From Bradyrhizobium macuxiense (GTDB lineage: Bacteria; Pseudomonadota; Alphaproteobacteria; Rhizobiales; Xanthobacteraceae): a stretch of DNA of 64,000 bases. This document shows positions 51,116 through 59,904 of the stretch, piece after piece. The notes beneath the pieces were generated by a model. It had not been told where the DNA came from, did not search any database, and was given only the letters and a program-made list of their open reading frames with translations. The translations under genes and the position numbers were made by a program. How positions within the stretch are numbered: the first letter of the stretch is position 1; each line of letters begins with the position of its first letter. Where the stretch lies: contig NZ_VITY01000018.1 of the NCBI RefSeq assembly GCF_007993935.1, forward strand, positions 1 to 64,000, in the 5' to 3' direction.

Positions 51116-52327
51116 CTAGTCGGCCGAGAGCGGCTCGCCGGTCAGCGACCAGCTTTCGCCGTCGAACGTTGCGATCCGCAAGGTCCGGAACGGCGTGTAG
51201 TCGCCGGGGCGGGTGCCGATCGAGACACCCGGCAGCATCATCGGCAGCCGCTCGCCGCTCAGCGAGGTCGCCTGTTTGATCAGGTTCTCGCGGGTCAGGT
51301 CGTCGCCGCACTTGCGTAGCGCCAGCTCCAGGGCGTGCACGTTCATGTAGGCCACGAGCACGGAGTAGTCGTCCGGATTCGCTGAGGGCGCGTACGTCTT
51401 GAGAAACTCCTTGTAGGCCTTGACCTCGTCGTCATTGGCCCAGGCCGGGTCGCCCGGCTGCTTGAGGAATTGCGTGGTGACCAGCCCCTTCGATGCTTCG
51501 AGGCCTGCGGGTTTCAGGATGGTTTCGACCGATGCCGTCGAGCCGCCGATCACGTGCAGCGGCTTCCAGCCGAGCTCGAACACCTTGCGGATCGATTGCG
51601 CGGCGGCCTTGGACGACGACTGCTCGATCAGCGTGTCGACGCCGGCGGCCTTCAGCTGGACGATCTGCGAGTCGATCGTCGGATCGGCGAGCTCATAGGA
51701 GGCTTGGGCGACGATCAGCTCGGCTTTCGGGCCGAGGCCGGCGCGAAGGCCTTTGAGATAGTCCTTGCCGTAGTCGTCATTCTGGTAGAGCACGCCGATC
51801 TTGGCGTCGGGCTTTGCGCTCAGGATATACTTGGCGACGACGCGGCCTTCGGTCTCGAAGTCCGGATAGAGCGGGATAGTCCACGGAAAGGTTTTGGGAT
51901 CGTTGAAGCGGCGTCCGCCGGCGGTGATGAACAGCTGCGGCACCTGCTTGGCGTTGAGATATTTCTGGATCGCGACGTTGGGCGCGGTGCCGATCGTGCC
52001 GACCTCGGCCAGGACGCCGACGTCCTCGATCAGCTTGCGTGACTGCTCGACGGCCTTCGGCGCGCTGTAGGCGTTGTCGAGCTGGGTGAAGTTGATCTTG
52101 CGGCCGTTGATGCCGCCCTTCGCGTTCAGCATCTCGAAATAGCCGACCACGGCGCGCCCGGCGCCCGCGCCGAAGGCGGATGCCGGGCCGCTGAGCGGCG
52201 TCGACTGGCCGAGCTTGATCTCGGTATCGCTGACGCCGGGACCATAGGCTTTCTGCGCGTAAGCGGGCGCCGCCAGCAGGGCCGACAGCGCGACAACTGC
52301 CAACGCCCGGTCGATGAGGTGGTTCAA
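51116..52327 (-). CDS. Branched-chain amino acid-type ABC transporter substrate-binding protein
   Basis: A 403-residue LivJ-type binding protein. TTG 52327 is taken as start because GGGAGAACGACC precedes it and it leads straight into a signal peptide (ALAVVALSALLAAPAYA, cut before QK). The mature part QKAYGPGVSDTEIKLG, KGGINGRKINF and GTAPNVAIQKYLN closely matches the protein at 453-1679, so the two are paralogues. No permease or ATPase is nearby. The neighbouring acyl-CoA genes hint at a carboxylic acid ligand, which is not proven. Confidence 0.85.
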   Translation of the reverse strand: MNHLIDRALAVVALSALLAAPAYAQKAYGPGVSDTEIKLGQSTPLSGPASAFGAGAGRAVVGYFEMLNAKGGINGRKINFTQLDNAYSAPKAVEQSRKLIEDVGVLAEVGTIGTAPNVAIQKYLNAKQVPQLFITAGGRRFNDPKTFPWTIPLYPDFETEGRVVAKYILSAKPDAKIGVLYQNDDYGKDYLKGLRAGLGPKAELIVAQASYELADPTIDSQIVQLKAAGVDTLIEQSSSKAAAQSIRKVFELGWKPLHVIGGSTASVETILKPAGLEASKGLVTTQFLKQPGDPAWANDDEVKAYKEFLKTYAPSANPDDYSVLVAYMNVHALELALRKCGDDLTRENLIKQATSLSGERLPMMLPGVSIGTRPGDYTPFRTLRIATFDGESWSLTGEPLSAD

Positions 52328-52368
52328 GGTCGTTCTCCCTGTAATTCGTTTCTTGTTGAAATCGAACT

Positions 52369-52456
52369 GAGCCAAAGCGCGATGAGATCGCGCTTTGGCT
52401 CGTTGTCTGAGCATGATCGTTTCCGGAAAACCGCTTCGCACTTTTCCGGATCATGC
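52369..52456. repeat. Composite palindromic intergenic repeat, copy 2 (inverted)
   Basis: The first unit (52369-52401) has perfect 15-bp arms GAGCCAAAGCGCGAT and ATCGCGCTTTGGCTC with a 3-base loop. The second (52411-52456) runs from GCATGATCGTTTCCGG to TTTTCCGGATCATGC. Read on the other strand, this is the same two-part unit as 25981-26062, differing by two substitutions and one indel in the first 45 bp. It ends exactly at the acyl-CoA dehydrogenase stop. Confidence 0.85.
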
Positions 52457-53596
52457 CTAGCGCAGCAGCTCGCGGGCGATCACCACGCGCTGGATCTGGT
52501 TGGTGCCCTCGAAAATCTGGGTCAGCTTGGCGTCGCGCATCATGCGCTCGACCGGGTAGTCCATGGTGTAGCCGTAGCCGCCGAAGATCTGGACCGCGTC
52601 GGTCGTGACCTTCATCGCCATGTCGCTGCCGACACATTTCGCCATGCTGGCAAGCACGTTGAGCCGCTTCCAGTCGCCGGCATCGCCGGCGCGCGCGCAT
52701 TCATAGACAAGGGCGCGGGCCGCCTCGATCTGCATGGCCATGTCGGCGAGCATGAACTGCACGCCCTGGAACTCGGCGATCGGCTGCTTGAACTGCTTGC
52801 GCTCCTTGGCGTAGGCGATGCAGGCATCGAGCGCGCCCTGTGCAAGGCCGACCGACTGCGCGCCGATGGTCGGGCGGTTGAGGTCGAGCGCGCGCATCGA
52901 CGCGCGGAAACCCTTGCCTTCCTCGCCGACGAGGTTTTCGGCCGGGACCCGCACATTGTCGAAGAAGATCGGGGTATTGGGGGCGCCGCGAAAGCCCATC
53001 TTGCGCTCATGGCGGCCGAACGTGATGCCCGGCATCTTCTTGGGTTCGATGATGAAGGCGCTGATGCCATCAGCGCCGGCGCCGTCACTGGTTCGTGCCA
53101 TCACCACGATGTAGTCGGCGACGACGCCGTAGCTGCACCACTGTTTGCGGCCGTTGAGCACGTAGCTGTCGCCGTCCTTGCGGGCGCGGGTGTTGAGCGC
53201 GGCGACGTCGGAGCCGGCCTGCGGCTCCGAGATCGCGATCGCCGTGACCACGCCGCCCTGGGCGATGATCGGCAGGTATTTCTGGCGCTGCTCTTCCGAG
53301 CCGAAATGCAGCAGCGGCATGATGAACATGGTGTTGAGCGCCGCGATCGATGCGCAGGCCGGCGAGACCTTCGAGATCTCCTCGCGCGCGATGCAGGCCA
53401 TGGTCAGATTGCCGTTCGGGCCGCCATAGCGCTCCGGCACCCAGAGCTGCATCAGCCCCATCTCGCCGAACAGCTTGACCAGCTCGGTCGGGAAGCGGTC
53501 GGTTTCGTCGATTTCGGCGGCGATCGGCGCCACGTGCCTCGCGACCATCCTGCGCACGTTGTCGCGGAAGGCGACCTGCTCCTCGGAAAAACTCAT
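52457..53596 (-). CDS. Acyl-CoA dehydrogenase
   Basis: A 379-residue flavoenzyme of the short/branched-chain acyl-CoA dehydrogenase type. AIAISEPQAGSDVAALNTRA is the FAD/substrate signature, RKQFKQPIAEFQGVQFMLADMA the dimer helix, and FGGYGYTMDYPVERMMRDAKLTQIFEGTNQIQ the C-terminal motif with the presumed catalytic glutamate in IFEGT. ATG 53596 gives the family N-terminus. It is divergent from the FadR-type regulator with a palindrome between. Confidence 0.93.
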   Translation of the reverse strand: MSFSEEQVAFRDNVRRMVARHVAPIAAEIDETDRFPTELVKLFGEMGLMQLWVPERYGGPNGNLTMACIAREEISKVSPACASIAALNTMFIMPLLHFGSEEQRQKYLPIIAQGGVVTAIAISEPQAGSDVAALNTRARKDGDSYVLNGRKQWCSYGVVADYIVVMARTSDGAGADGISAFIIEPKKMPGITFGRHERKMGFRGAPNTPIFFDNVRVPAENLVGEEGKGFRASMRALDLNRPTIGAQSVGLAQGALDACIAYAKERKQFKQPIAEFQGVQFMLADMAMQIEAARALVYECARAGDAGDWKRLNVLASMAKCVGSDMAMKVTTDAVQIFGGYGYTMDYPVERMMRDAKLTQIFEGTNQIQRVVIARELLR

Positions 53597-53645
53597 GCGG
53601 ACTCCCGTTGCGTTTTCTTTGTTGGAAGCCGAAAAAGGGGCTTCC

Positions 53646-53668
53646 ATTGAATGGGTGATCCATTTAAT
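53646..53668. promoter_or_regulatory. Operator-like palindrome between the dehydrogenase and GntR genes
   Basis: ATTGAATGG, 5 bases (GTGAT), CCATTTAAT: 9-bp arms with a single mismatch. It ends 10 bp before the GntR start and lies about 50 bp from the divergent dehydrogenase start. It fits a GntR/FadR dimer site; binding is inferred. Confidence 0.6.
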
Positions 53669-53678
53669 AATTCACCGC

Positions 53679-54545
53679 ATGAGCACCAAGTCAAGCCCTC
53701 GCGCGCCGCAGCGCTCCCGCACCGCCTCGCCGAACCGGCGGGAGCGGGCCGTCGATCACCGGGCGGCCGGAGCGTCGGCTGCGCCGACATTCAAGCCGAT
53801 CCACACCAGGCGGACGTTCGAGGAGATCTGCGAGCGGATTCGCGAGCAGCTGGCGCTCGGCGTGCTGAAGCCCGGCGACAAATTGCCGGCCGAGCGCGAA
53901 CTGGCCCAGCAGCTCGGCGTCAGCCGCAATGTGCTGCGGGAAGCGTTGCGCAGCCTGGAGATGGCCGGCGTGCTGCGGCTGCAGAAGGGCGTCAAGGGCG
54001 GCGCCTTCATCCAGCAGGGCGACACCCGCCGCATGAACGAGGTCATGCGCGACATGCTGAGCCTCGGGACGATTTCGGTGCGGGAACTGTCGGAGGCGCG
54101 GGTTCACGTGCTCGACCTCGTGGTGCAGCTGGCCTGCGCGAACGCGCGCCGGGCCGACCTCGATGCGCTGGAAGCCAATATCGAGCGGACGGAGCTTGCG
54201 ACCAAGGAGGGGCGGTTGCTCGACCGCGTCGAATGTTCGCGCGAGTTCTACAAGCTGCTGGCGGCCTCGACCGGCAACAAGGTGATTGCGATGATCGTGG
54301 ACTCGGTCACCGAGATCCACATGCGATTCGTCTACGCCAAGGTCGCCTCGAGCGGAGTTGCGATGGCGCGGCTCGCGGAGAAGCGGCGCCAATTCCTTGC
54401 GGCGCTCAGCGAGCGAGACGTGGCGCTGGCAAGCCGGCTGCTGCGGTCGCACCTGGAATCCGTGCAGCGGATGCTGGAACAGGATCCGGGGGCGATGTCG
54501 CTCCACGTCGCGTTGGCCGACGTGCAGCCCGGGATGCGCCGGTAG
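53679..54545 (+). CDS. GntR-family (FadR/FCD type) transcriptional regulator
   Basis: A 288-residue regulator. After a basic disordered N-terminus (about 1-37), the winged helix-turn-helix covers 45-105 with LPAERELAQQLGVSRNVLREALRSLEMAGVL. An all-helical FCD effector domain follows, with metal/ligand-type histidines in EIHMRF and LLRSHLESV. It is divergent from the dehydrogenase and upstream of the enoyl-CoA hydratase operon, so it probably responds to an acid or CoA ester of that pathway. Confidence 0.9.
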   Translation: MSTKSSPRAPQRSRTASPNRRERAVDHRAAGASAAPTFKPIHTRRTFEEICERIREQLALGVLKPGDKLPAERELAQQLGVSRNVLREALRSLEMAGVLRLQKGVKGGAFIQQGDTRRMNEVMRDMLSLGTISVRELSEARVHVLDLVVQLACANARRADLDALEANIERTELATKEGRLLDRVECSREFYKLLAASTGNKVIAMIVDSVTEIHMRFVYAKVASSGVAMARLAEKRRQFLAALSERDVALASRLLRSHLESVQRMLEQDPGAMSLHVALADVQPGMRR

Positions 54546-54601
54546 CGCGCCAACCCTGTCAGTCAATTAACAACTCAAACAGCAATACAATGGAGGCAAA
54601 C

Positions 54602-55411
54602 GTGTCCAATTACGCCAAGTATGAATGCCTGACGGTCGAGGTCGCGGACAAGGTCGCGACCGTGACCTTGAACCGCCCGCAGGCGCGCAATGCCATCAAT
54701 CAGAAGCTGATCCGCGAGCTGCGGACGATCTGGGACGACCTCGCCGACGATCACGCCGTCAATGCCGTGGTGCTGACCGGCGCCGGAGACTTCTTCAGCG
54801 TCGGTGGCGACGTGAAGGCGATGTCGGAGCGGCCCGGCGGCGACGTCCTCGAAGAAGGCGAGGTGCACGATCCCATGATCAGCCGGCGCGGCGTCACCCG
54901 CCAGCTCGAGCTCGACAAGCCGATCATCGCGGCGATCAACGGCGACGCCATCGGCCTTGCGGCGACCCACGCGCTGCTCTGCGACATCACCGTGATGGCC
55001 GAGGATGCACGGATCGGCGACACCCATGTCTCGCGCGTCGGCCTGGTCGCAGGCGACGGCGGTACGGTGATCTGGCCGCTCCTGATCGGCATCAACAAGG
55101 CCAAGGAATTCCTGATCCGCGGCACGCTGCTGAAGGGCAACGAGGCGGAGCGGATCGGGCTGGTCAATCATGTCGCGCCGCGCGCGGAGGTGCTGGCCAA
55201 GGCCCGCGCGATCGCGGTCGAACTCGCCAACGGTCCGACCTGGGCCATTCGCTGGACCAAGCTGTCGATCAACCAGATCGTCAAGGAGCGCGTCAACATG
55301 CTGCTGGAGGCCTCGATGGCGCTGGAGCAGGTGACGTTCGAGACCGCCGACCATAAGGAAGCGACCATGTCGTTCAAGGAGAAGCGCAAGCCCAGGTTCG
55401 GCCAGGCATAG
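54602..55411 (+). CDS. Enoyl-CoA hydratase/isomerase family protein
   Basis: A 269-residue crotonase. VATVTLNRPQARNAINQKL is the N-terminal motif, GAGDFFSVGGDVKAM forms the oxyanion hole, and INGDAIGLAATHALLCDITVMAEDA the second. The expected ECH catalytic acids are not obvious (HVSRVGLVAGDGG occupies the second site), so a hydratase, isomerase or hydrolase role is open. The GTG start at 54602 follows an ideal GGAGG. Confidence 0.88.
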   Translation: MSNYAKYECLTVEVADKVATVTLNRPQARNAINQKLIRELRTIWDDLADDHAVNAVVLTGAGDFFSVGGDVKAMSERPGGDVLEEGEVHDPMISRRGVTRQLELDKPIIAAINGDAIGLAATHALLCDITVMAEDARIGDTHVSRVGLVAGDGGTVIWPLLIGINKAKEFLIRGTLLKGNEAERIGLVNHVAPRAEVLAKARAIAVELANGPTWAIRWTKLSINQIVKERVNMLLEASMALEQVTFETADHKEATMSFKEKRKPRFGQA

Positions 55412-55420
55412 GCCGGGCTC

Positions 55421-57658
55421 ATGGCGGCGACCGAATTGTCGAGCGACGATGTCACGGGAATGCTGCGCGATTCCTTGCGCGGTTTCCTCGACGAGCAATG
55501 GCGTCCGCGTGGCGCAACGGCGTCGTCCTCGGCGGACCAGGTGTCGGCGATCTGGCGCAAGCTGGTCGGGCAGGGCGTCGCCGCTCTCGGTGCCGATGGT
55601 GGCGAAGGCGGGCTCGCCGAAATCCTCGTCGTCATGGAGGAGCTTGGCCGCGCCGGATGCCCGGCGCCGATGTGGTCCGTCGCGCTCACCAATCTTGCGA
55701 TCGCCGGATCAAAGGTCGAGATCGTGGCGGATCTCCTTGAGCGGTTGCACTCCGGGAAGGCGATCGTCGCCTTCTCGTTCGGCGCTCTGGATCCCGACGC
55801 CGGGATGGGCTCGGTTGAGGTCGCCGACGTCGCGGCAACAGGCGTGCTTCGCTTTGTCGAGGCTGCGGGGAGCGCGACGCACCTTCTGGTCGCGCTCGAC
55901 GAAGGGCATCTTGCGCTGATCGATCTCGGCGGTCCCGGTGTCGCATGTGTCGCGTCCCGCGCGATGGGGGCCTGGGGGTTTTACGAAGTCACGCTGAACG
56001 CGGCGCCATTCACACGCATTCCCTTGGGGACGGTCGACCTCGACGATCTCCGCATCACGGGCAAGGTCGCGCTGATCGCGCGCGCCAATGGCGCGGCGCG
56101 GCGTGCGTTTGAGCTGGCGGTGGACTACGCCAGGGAACGGCACCAGTTCGGGCAGCCGATCGGCAAGTTCCAGGCGATCCAACACAAGCTCGCCAACTGC
56201 CTGATCGCACTCGAAGGCGTCAGGCTGATCCTCGCGCATACCGCCAGTCTATATGACCGCGGCGACGCCGACTGGCGCTATTTCGCCGATTGCGCATCGG
56301 CGTTTTCCGGCAACGCGCTGCGGCAGGTCTCGCTGGAGACTCAGCATACGTTCGGGGCGATCGGCTATGCCGAGGAACACGAGGCGCCAGTCCATTTCAA
56401 GCGCGTGCACCTCGACACGATCGCGCTCGGCGGTGCATCGGATGCGAAGCGCAGGTTGGCCGCACGGCTCGTGGATGCCGGCGGCGACGGGCTGCCGCAA
56501 TACGACCTCGGGTCCGCCGGAAATGGGTTTCGTGAACAGGTCCGGCTCTGGCTCGAGCAGAACTGGACCGGGGACGCGAAGCAGGCGTTCGACCAGAGGC
56601 CGTTCGCCAAGCGCGAGTTCGATGCCAGCTTCGCCCGCGATATCGGCGAAACGGGATGGATCGGCCTCGGATGGCCGGCGCAATTCGGCGGCCAGGCGCG
56701 CTCTCCGCTGGAACAGATCGCCTTCATGGAGACGATGGAGCAGGGCGAGGCGCCGCGGATCGGCGCCGCGATCCAGGCCAATGCGCTGATGATGTTCGGC
56801 ACGGCCGAGCAGCAACAAGAATATCTTCCGGAGATCCTGCGCGGCGAAGCCATGCACGGCATGGGCTACAGCGAGCCGCAGGCGGGCTCGGACCTCGCGG
56901 CGCTGCGCACCAGCGCCATCCGGGACGGTGATCACTGGGTGATCAACGGCCAGAAGATCTGGACCACCACCTGGTGGGGCAAATACATGTTCCTCGCCGC
57001 GCGCACCGACAAGGACGCCAAGCCGCCGCATGCCGGCATCAGCATGTTCATCGTGCCGATGGATGCGCCGGGCATCACGATACGGCCGTCCGCCACGATG
57101 TATGACGGCACGTTCGCCAATATCTTCTACGACAATGTCAAGATTCCCGCCGAGAACCTGGTCGGCGAGGTCAATGGCGGCTGGAAGGTGCTGACGGGTG
57201 CGCTCGCCTTCGAGCGCGGGCTGGTCGGCGGCGGGATCGTCCTCAAGGTGGCGCACGCCTTCGAGCAGCTGCGTTCGCACGTGATGGCGAAGCACGGCGA
57301 TCGGACTCTCGCCGACGATCCCATCGTCCGCGACAAAATGGCGACCCTGGCGTCGGAGATCGAGATCGGCCGTCTCCTGATGATGCACTGTGCCGAGCTC
57401 GCCGCCGATGGCGTCACGCCGCCGGAGTATGGCGCGATCAGCAAGGTGTTTTCCGGCGAGCTGATGGAACGTTTCGGCGAGGTCGCGCTCGACATTCTCG
57501 GGATGCGCGCCGCGCTGTCCGAACAGATGCCGGGCGCGATCGACAACGGCCGCTTCGAGCAAAACCTGCGGCATTCGCTGATGTGGGTCATCAGCATCGG
57601 GACCAACGAGATCCAGCGCAGCCTGATCGCGCAACGCGCGCTCGGGCTGCCGAGATAG
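55421..57658 (+). CDS. Fused double acyl-CoA dehydrogenase
   Basis: A 745-residue protein made of two acyl-CoA dehydrogenase units. The first (about 5-350) has the dimer helix RHQFGQPIGKFQAIQHKLAN and an FGAIGYAEEHEAPVHFKR end motif but no SEPxAGSD signature. The second (about 370-745) has GYSEPQAGSDLAALRTSA and the end GTNEIQRSLIAQRALGLPR but no RxxFG motif. Such complementary halves occur as separate subunits in heteromeric dehydrogenases (FadE28/FadE29-like); here they appear joined. The start lies 9 bp after the hydratase stop. Substrate unknown. Confidence 0.85.
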   Translation: MAATELSSDDVTGMLRDSLRGFLDEQWRPRGATASSSADQVSAIWRKLVGQGVAALGADGGEGGLAEILVVMEELGRAGCPAPMWSVALTNLAIAGSKVEIVADLLERLHSGKAIVAFSFGALDPDAGMGSVEVADVAATGVLRFVEAAGSATHLLVALDEGHLALIDLGGPGVACVASRAMGAWGFYEVTLNAAPFTRIPLGTVDLDDLRITGKVALIARANGAARRAFELAVDYARERHQFGQPIGKFQAIQHKLANCLIALEGVRLILAHTASLYDRGDADWRYFADCASAFSGNALRQVSLETQHTFGAIGYAEEHEAPVHFKRVHLDTIALGGASDAKRRLAARLVDAGGDGLPQYDLGSAGNGFREQVRLWLEQNWTGDAKQAFDQRPFAKREFDASFARDIGETGWIGLGWPAQFGGQARSPLEQIAFMETMEQGEAPRIGAAIQANALMMFGTAEQQQEYLPEILRGEAMHGMGYSEPQAGSDLAALRTSAIRDGDHWVINGQKIWTTTWWGKYMFLAARTDKDAKPPHAGISMFIVPMDAPGITIRPSATMYDGTFANIFYDNVKIPAENLVGEVNGGWKVLTGALAFERGLVGGGIVLKVAHAFEQLRSHVMAKHGDRTLADDPIVRDKMATLASEIEIGRLLMMHCAELAADGVTPPEYGAISKVFSGELMERFGEVALDILGMRAALSEQMPGAIDNGRFEQNLRHSLMWVISIGTNEIQRSLIAQRALGLPR

Positions 57659-57668
57659 GAGAGATCGG

Positions 57669-58862
57669 ATGCAGAAGGATGGCGACAGGGCGCCGCTCGC
57701 CGGGGTGCGGGTGCTGGATTTTTCCATCATGGTGGCGGGGCCGTATTGCGCGCGGCTGCTGGCCGACGTCGGCGCCGAGGTCATCAAGATCGAGCCGCCG
57801 GAGGGCGACGACATGCGGCTGCGGACGCCGCTGCGCGACGGTCACAGCACTTATTTCGGCCAGCTCAATGCCGGCAAGCGCAGCGTGGCGCTGGACCTCA
57901 AGAACGCCGACGCCATCAAGCTCGTGCATCGCATGGTCGCGGAAGCGGACATTGTCGTCGAGAATTTCCGCCCCGGTGTCATGGAGCGGCTCGGCCTCGG
58001 TTACGACGCGCTGCGCGAGATCAACCCGCGGCTGATCTATTGCTCGATCTCGGGCTATGGCCAGTCGGGCCCCGCCGCCGAGCGCGCGGCCTACGCGATG
58101 ATCGTGCATGCCGAGAGTGGATTCGATACCTCGCTGATGCGCTATGCCGGTGACCGGGAGCGTCCTGCGGCAGGCGCGATCTTTGTCGCCGACATCCTCG
58201 GCGGCATCTTCGGCTATTCGGCGATTCAGACCGCGATGGTCCAGCGCGAACGCACCGGGAAGGGGCAGCGCGTCGATGTGGCGTTGATGGACTGCATGCT
58301 GAACCTGCTGGTCTATGAGCTTCAGGAAGCTCAATTCCCGATCCGCGCGCCGCGGCCGACCTATGGGCCGGTGCGCACGCGTGACGGCGATATCCTGATC
58401 GCCCCGGTGACGCCGCGCAATTTTGCCGCGCTCTGCGAGGTGACCGGGCAGGAAGCGCTGGCGAACGATCCGCGCTTTGCGACCATTCCGGCGCGCGGCG
58501 CCAATTGGACCGCCATGATGCAGGTGATCGAGCAATGGACCGAGCGTCACACGGTCGCCGAGTGCATCGCGGCGCTAGATCGCGCCGGTGTTCCCTGCGC
58601 CGAATACCGGACGCCGGGCGCCGCGCTGACCGATGCCCATTTGCGCGAGCGTGGTGTCTTTGCGACGGTCTCGGATGGCGCCGGTGACTTCGTCGGCGTC
58701 AATGCGCCATGGCAAATGTCCGGGGCCGACACGCCGATGGGACGTCATGTCCCCGGGATCGGCGCGCAGCGGGACGATGTGCTGTCGCGGATCCTCGGAT
58801 TGTCGCCGGACGCAATCGCGGCGCTCGCGGCTGCGGGCACGTTCGGCAGAGCCCAGGCCTAG
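57669..58862 (+). CDS. CaiB/BaiF family CoA-transferase
   Basis: A 397-residue class III CoA-transferase. LAGVRVLDFSIMVAGPYCARLLADVGAEVIKIE is the N-terminal Rossmann-like motif, NAGKRSVALDLKN and VVENFRPGVMERLGLGYD follow, with the conserved catalytic Asp expected near AGDRERPAAG. It would activate the pathway acid by moving CoA from another thioester. It starts 10 bp after the fused dehydrogenase and is convergent with marR. Confidence 0.92.
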   Translation: MQKDGDRAPLAGVRVLDFSIMVAGPYCARLLADVGAEVIKIEPPEGDDMRLRTPLRDGHSTYFGQLNAGKRSVALDLKNADAIKLVHRMVAEADIVVENFRPGVMERLGLGYDALREINPRLIYCSISGYGQSGPAAERAAYAMIVHAESGFDTSLMRYAGDRERPAAGAIFVADILGGIFGYSAIQTAMVQRERTGKGQRVDVALMDCMLNLLVYELQEAQFPIRAPRPTYGPVRTRDGDILIAPVTPRNFAALCEVTGQEALANDPRFATIPARGANWTAMMQVIEQWTERHTVAECIAALDRAGVPCAEYRTPGAALTDAHLRERGVFATVSDGAGDFVGVNAPWQMSGADTPMGRHVPGIGAQRDDVLSRILGLSPDAIAALAAAGTFGRAQA

Positions 58863-58870
58863 CCGCGATC

Positions 58871-59365
58871 TCAACTATCGGACGGAGCGTCCGGCGGCGG
58901 AGCCTTCGCGATCGCGAGCAGGCATTTCAGGAAATGCGCGCGGTCTTCCTTGCGCAGGGGAGCCAGCATGATGTTCTGCAGCTCGGCCGCGGCGGGAATG
59001 ACGGCAAGAAGCGCGTCTTCGCCTTTGGCAGTGATCTGCACCTGGAGCGAGCGGCGATCGTCCGGATTGTCCTTCTTTGAGACCAGTTTGCGCGCGACCA
59101 TGCGCTTCAGCATTTCGCTCAGCGTGTTGCGGTCGCAACTGATCCGCTCCGCCAGCACGGAGGGGGTGAGCGGACCCAGCTGGTACAGCGCCATCAGCAC
59201 GCCGAATTGTCGCGGCGTGATGTCGCTCTGGCGCGTCATGCTTTGGTAGAGCCCGTCATAGCGGGCCTCAAGCAGCCGCAGCAGAAATCCGACGCCGCCT
59301 TCGAGTTGCCAGTCGCGCGCAACATCTGCTGCCGAGCTCGTTTTCATACCCTTGTCGGCTGCCAT
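58871..59365 (-). CDS. MarR-family transcriptional regulator
   Basis: A 164-residue regulator. ITPRQFGVLMALYQLGPLTPSVLAERISCDRNTLSEMLKRMVARKLVSKKDNPDDRRSLQ-type helix-turn-helix and wing occupy about 49-110 (recognition helix DRNTLSEMLKRM, wing DDRRSLQVQIT). It is divergent from the HicB-like/Rieske operon, with a palindrome at 59512-59523, so it probably represses that operon until an aromatic ligand is present. Confidence 0.9.
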   Translation of the reverse strand: MAADKGMKTSSAADVARDWQLEGGVGFLLRLLEARYDGLYQSMTRQSDITPRQFGVLMALYQLGPLTPSVLAERISCDRNTLSEMLKRMVARKLVSKKDNPDDRRSLQVQITAKGEDALLAVIPAAAELQNIMLAPLRKEDRAHFLKCLLAIAKAPPPDAPSDS

Positions 59366-59511
59366 GCCGTCGTTGGACTCCGATTTTGCGAATTCGCGTT
59401 AGCCGTTATCAGCTTGGCCTGACGTCCTCAACCCTGCGGTGAAGTGCGCCCCGGTCTGTTCCCAGCACGATGCAATGGCTTACGGCTCTTGTCAGCCGCC
59501 TGTCAATGTAG

Positions 59512-59523
59512 TACGTATACGTA
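59512..59523. promoter_or_regulatory. Palindrome in the marR-oxygenase divergent gap
   Basis: TACGTATACGTA is its own reverse complement and also two TACGTA units in tandem. It lies 41 bp before the HicB-like start and about 150 bp from the marR start. It is shorter than most MarR sites but is the best candidate in the 199-bp gap. Confidence 0.45.
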
Positions 59524-59564
59524 TCAAATAGCGATGCGAAGACGTCGTTCAGGGAGGTTGAAAC

Positions 59565-59891
59565 TTGGACCTGCGTGAGCTGCTGTCGATTCCCTATCTG
59601 CTTGAGGCCGAGGCGGTCGAAACCGAGCCGGGGCAGTGGCGGGTTCGGCTGGCCTATCCGGAGCTGCCGGGATGCACGGCGGAAGCCGCCGTCGTCGAGG
59701 ACGCATTGCGGGAGCTCGAGCGGCGTCGCATCGAATTGATCGTCGGCCTGGTGGAGCAGGGCAAGCAGCCTCCGATTCCACGCAAGCCGCTCACCGCATC
59801 CGATCCGCTTTGGACCGCAAGGGATCTCGGATTGTCAGACCGCGTCGCCGCGCTTCTCGGCGGCGTAGCGGTCCCGACCACACGCAATTGA
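59565..59891 (+). CDS. HicB-like small protein, first gene of the Rieske oxygenase operon
   Basis: A 108-residue protein starting at TTG 59565 behind AGGGAGG. LEAEAVETEPGQWRVRLAYPELPGCTAEAAVVEDALRELE has the HicB antitoxin beta-strand pattern, in which YPELPGC is typical, and the C-terminal part is short and without a clear DNA-binding domain. No HicA-like toxin gene is next to it. It is 13 bp before the oxygenase gene and presumably co-transcribed, so it may be a small accessory protein rather than an antitoxin. Confidence 0.7.
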   Translation: MDLRELLSIPYLLEAEAVETEPGQWRVRLAYPELPGCTAEAAVVEDALRELERRRIELIVGLVEQGKQPPIPRKPLTASDPLWTARDLGLSDRVAALLGGVAVPTTRN

Positions 59892-59904
59892 AGGAGGCAA
59901 ACCC

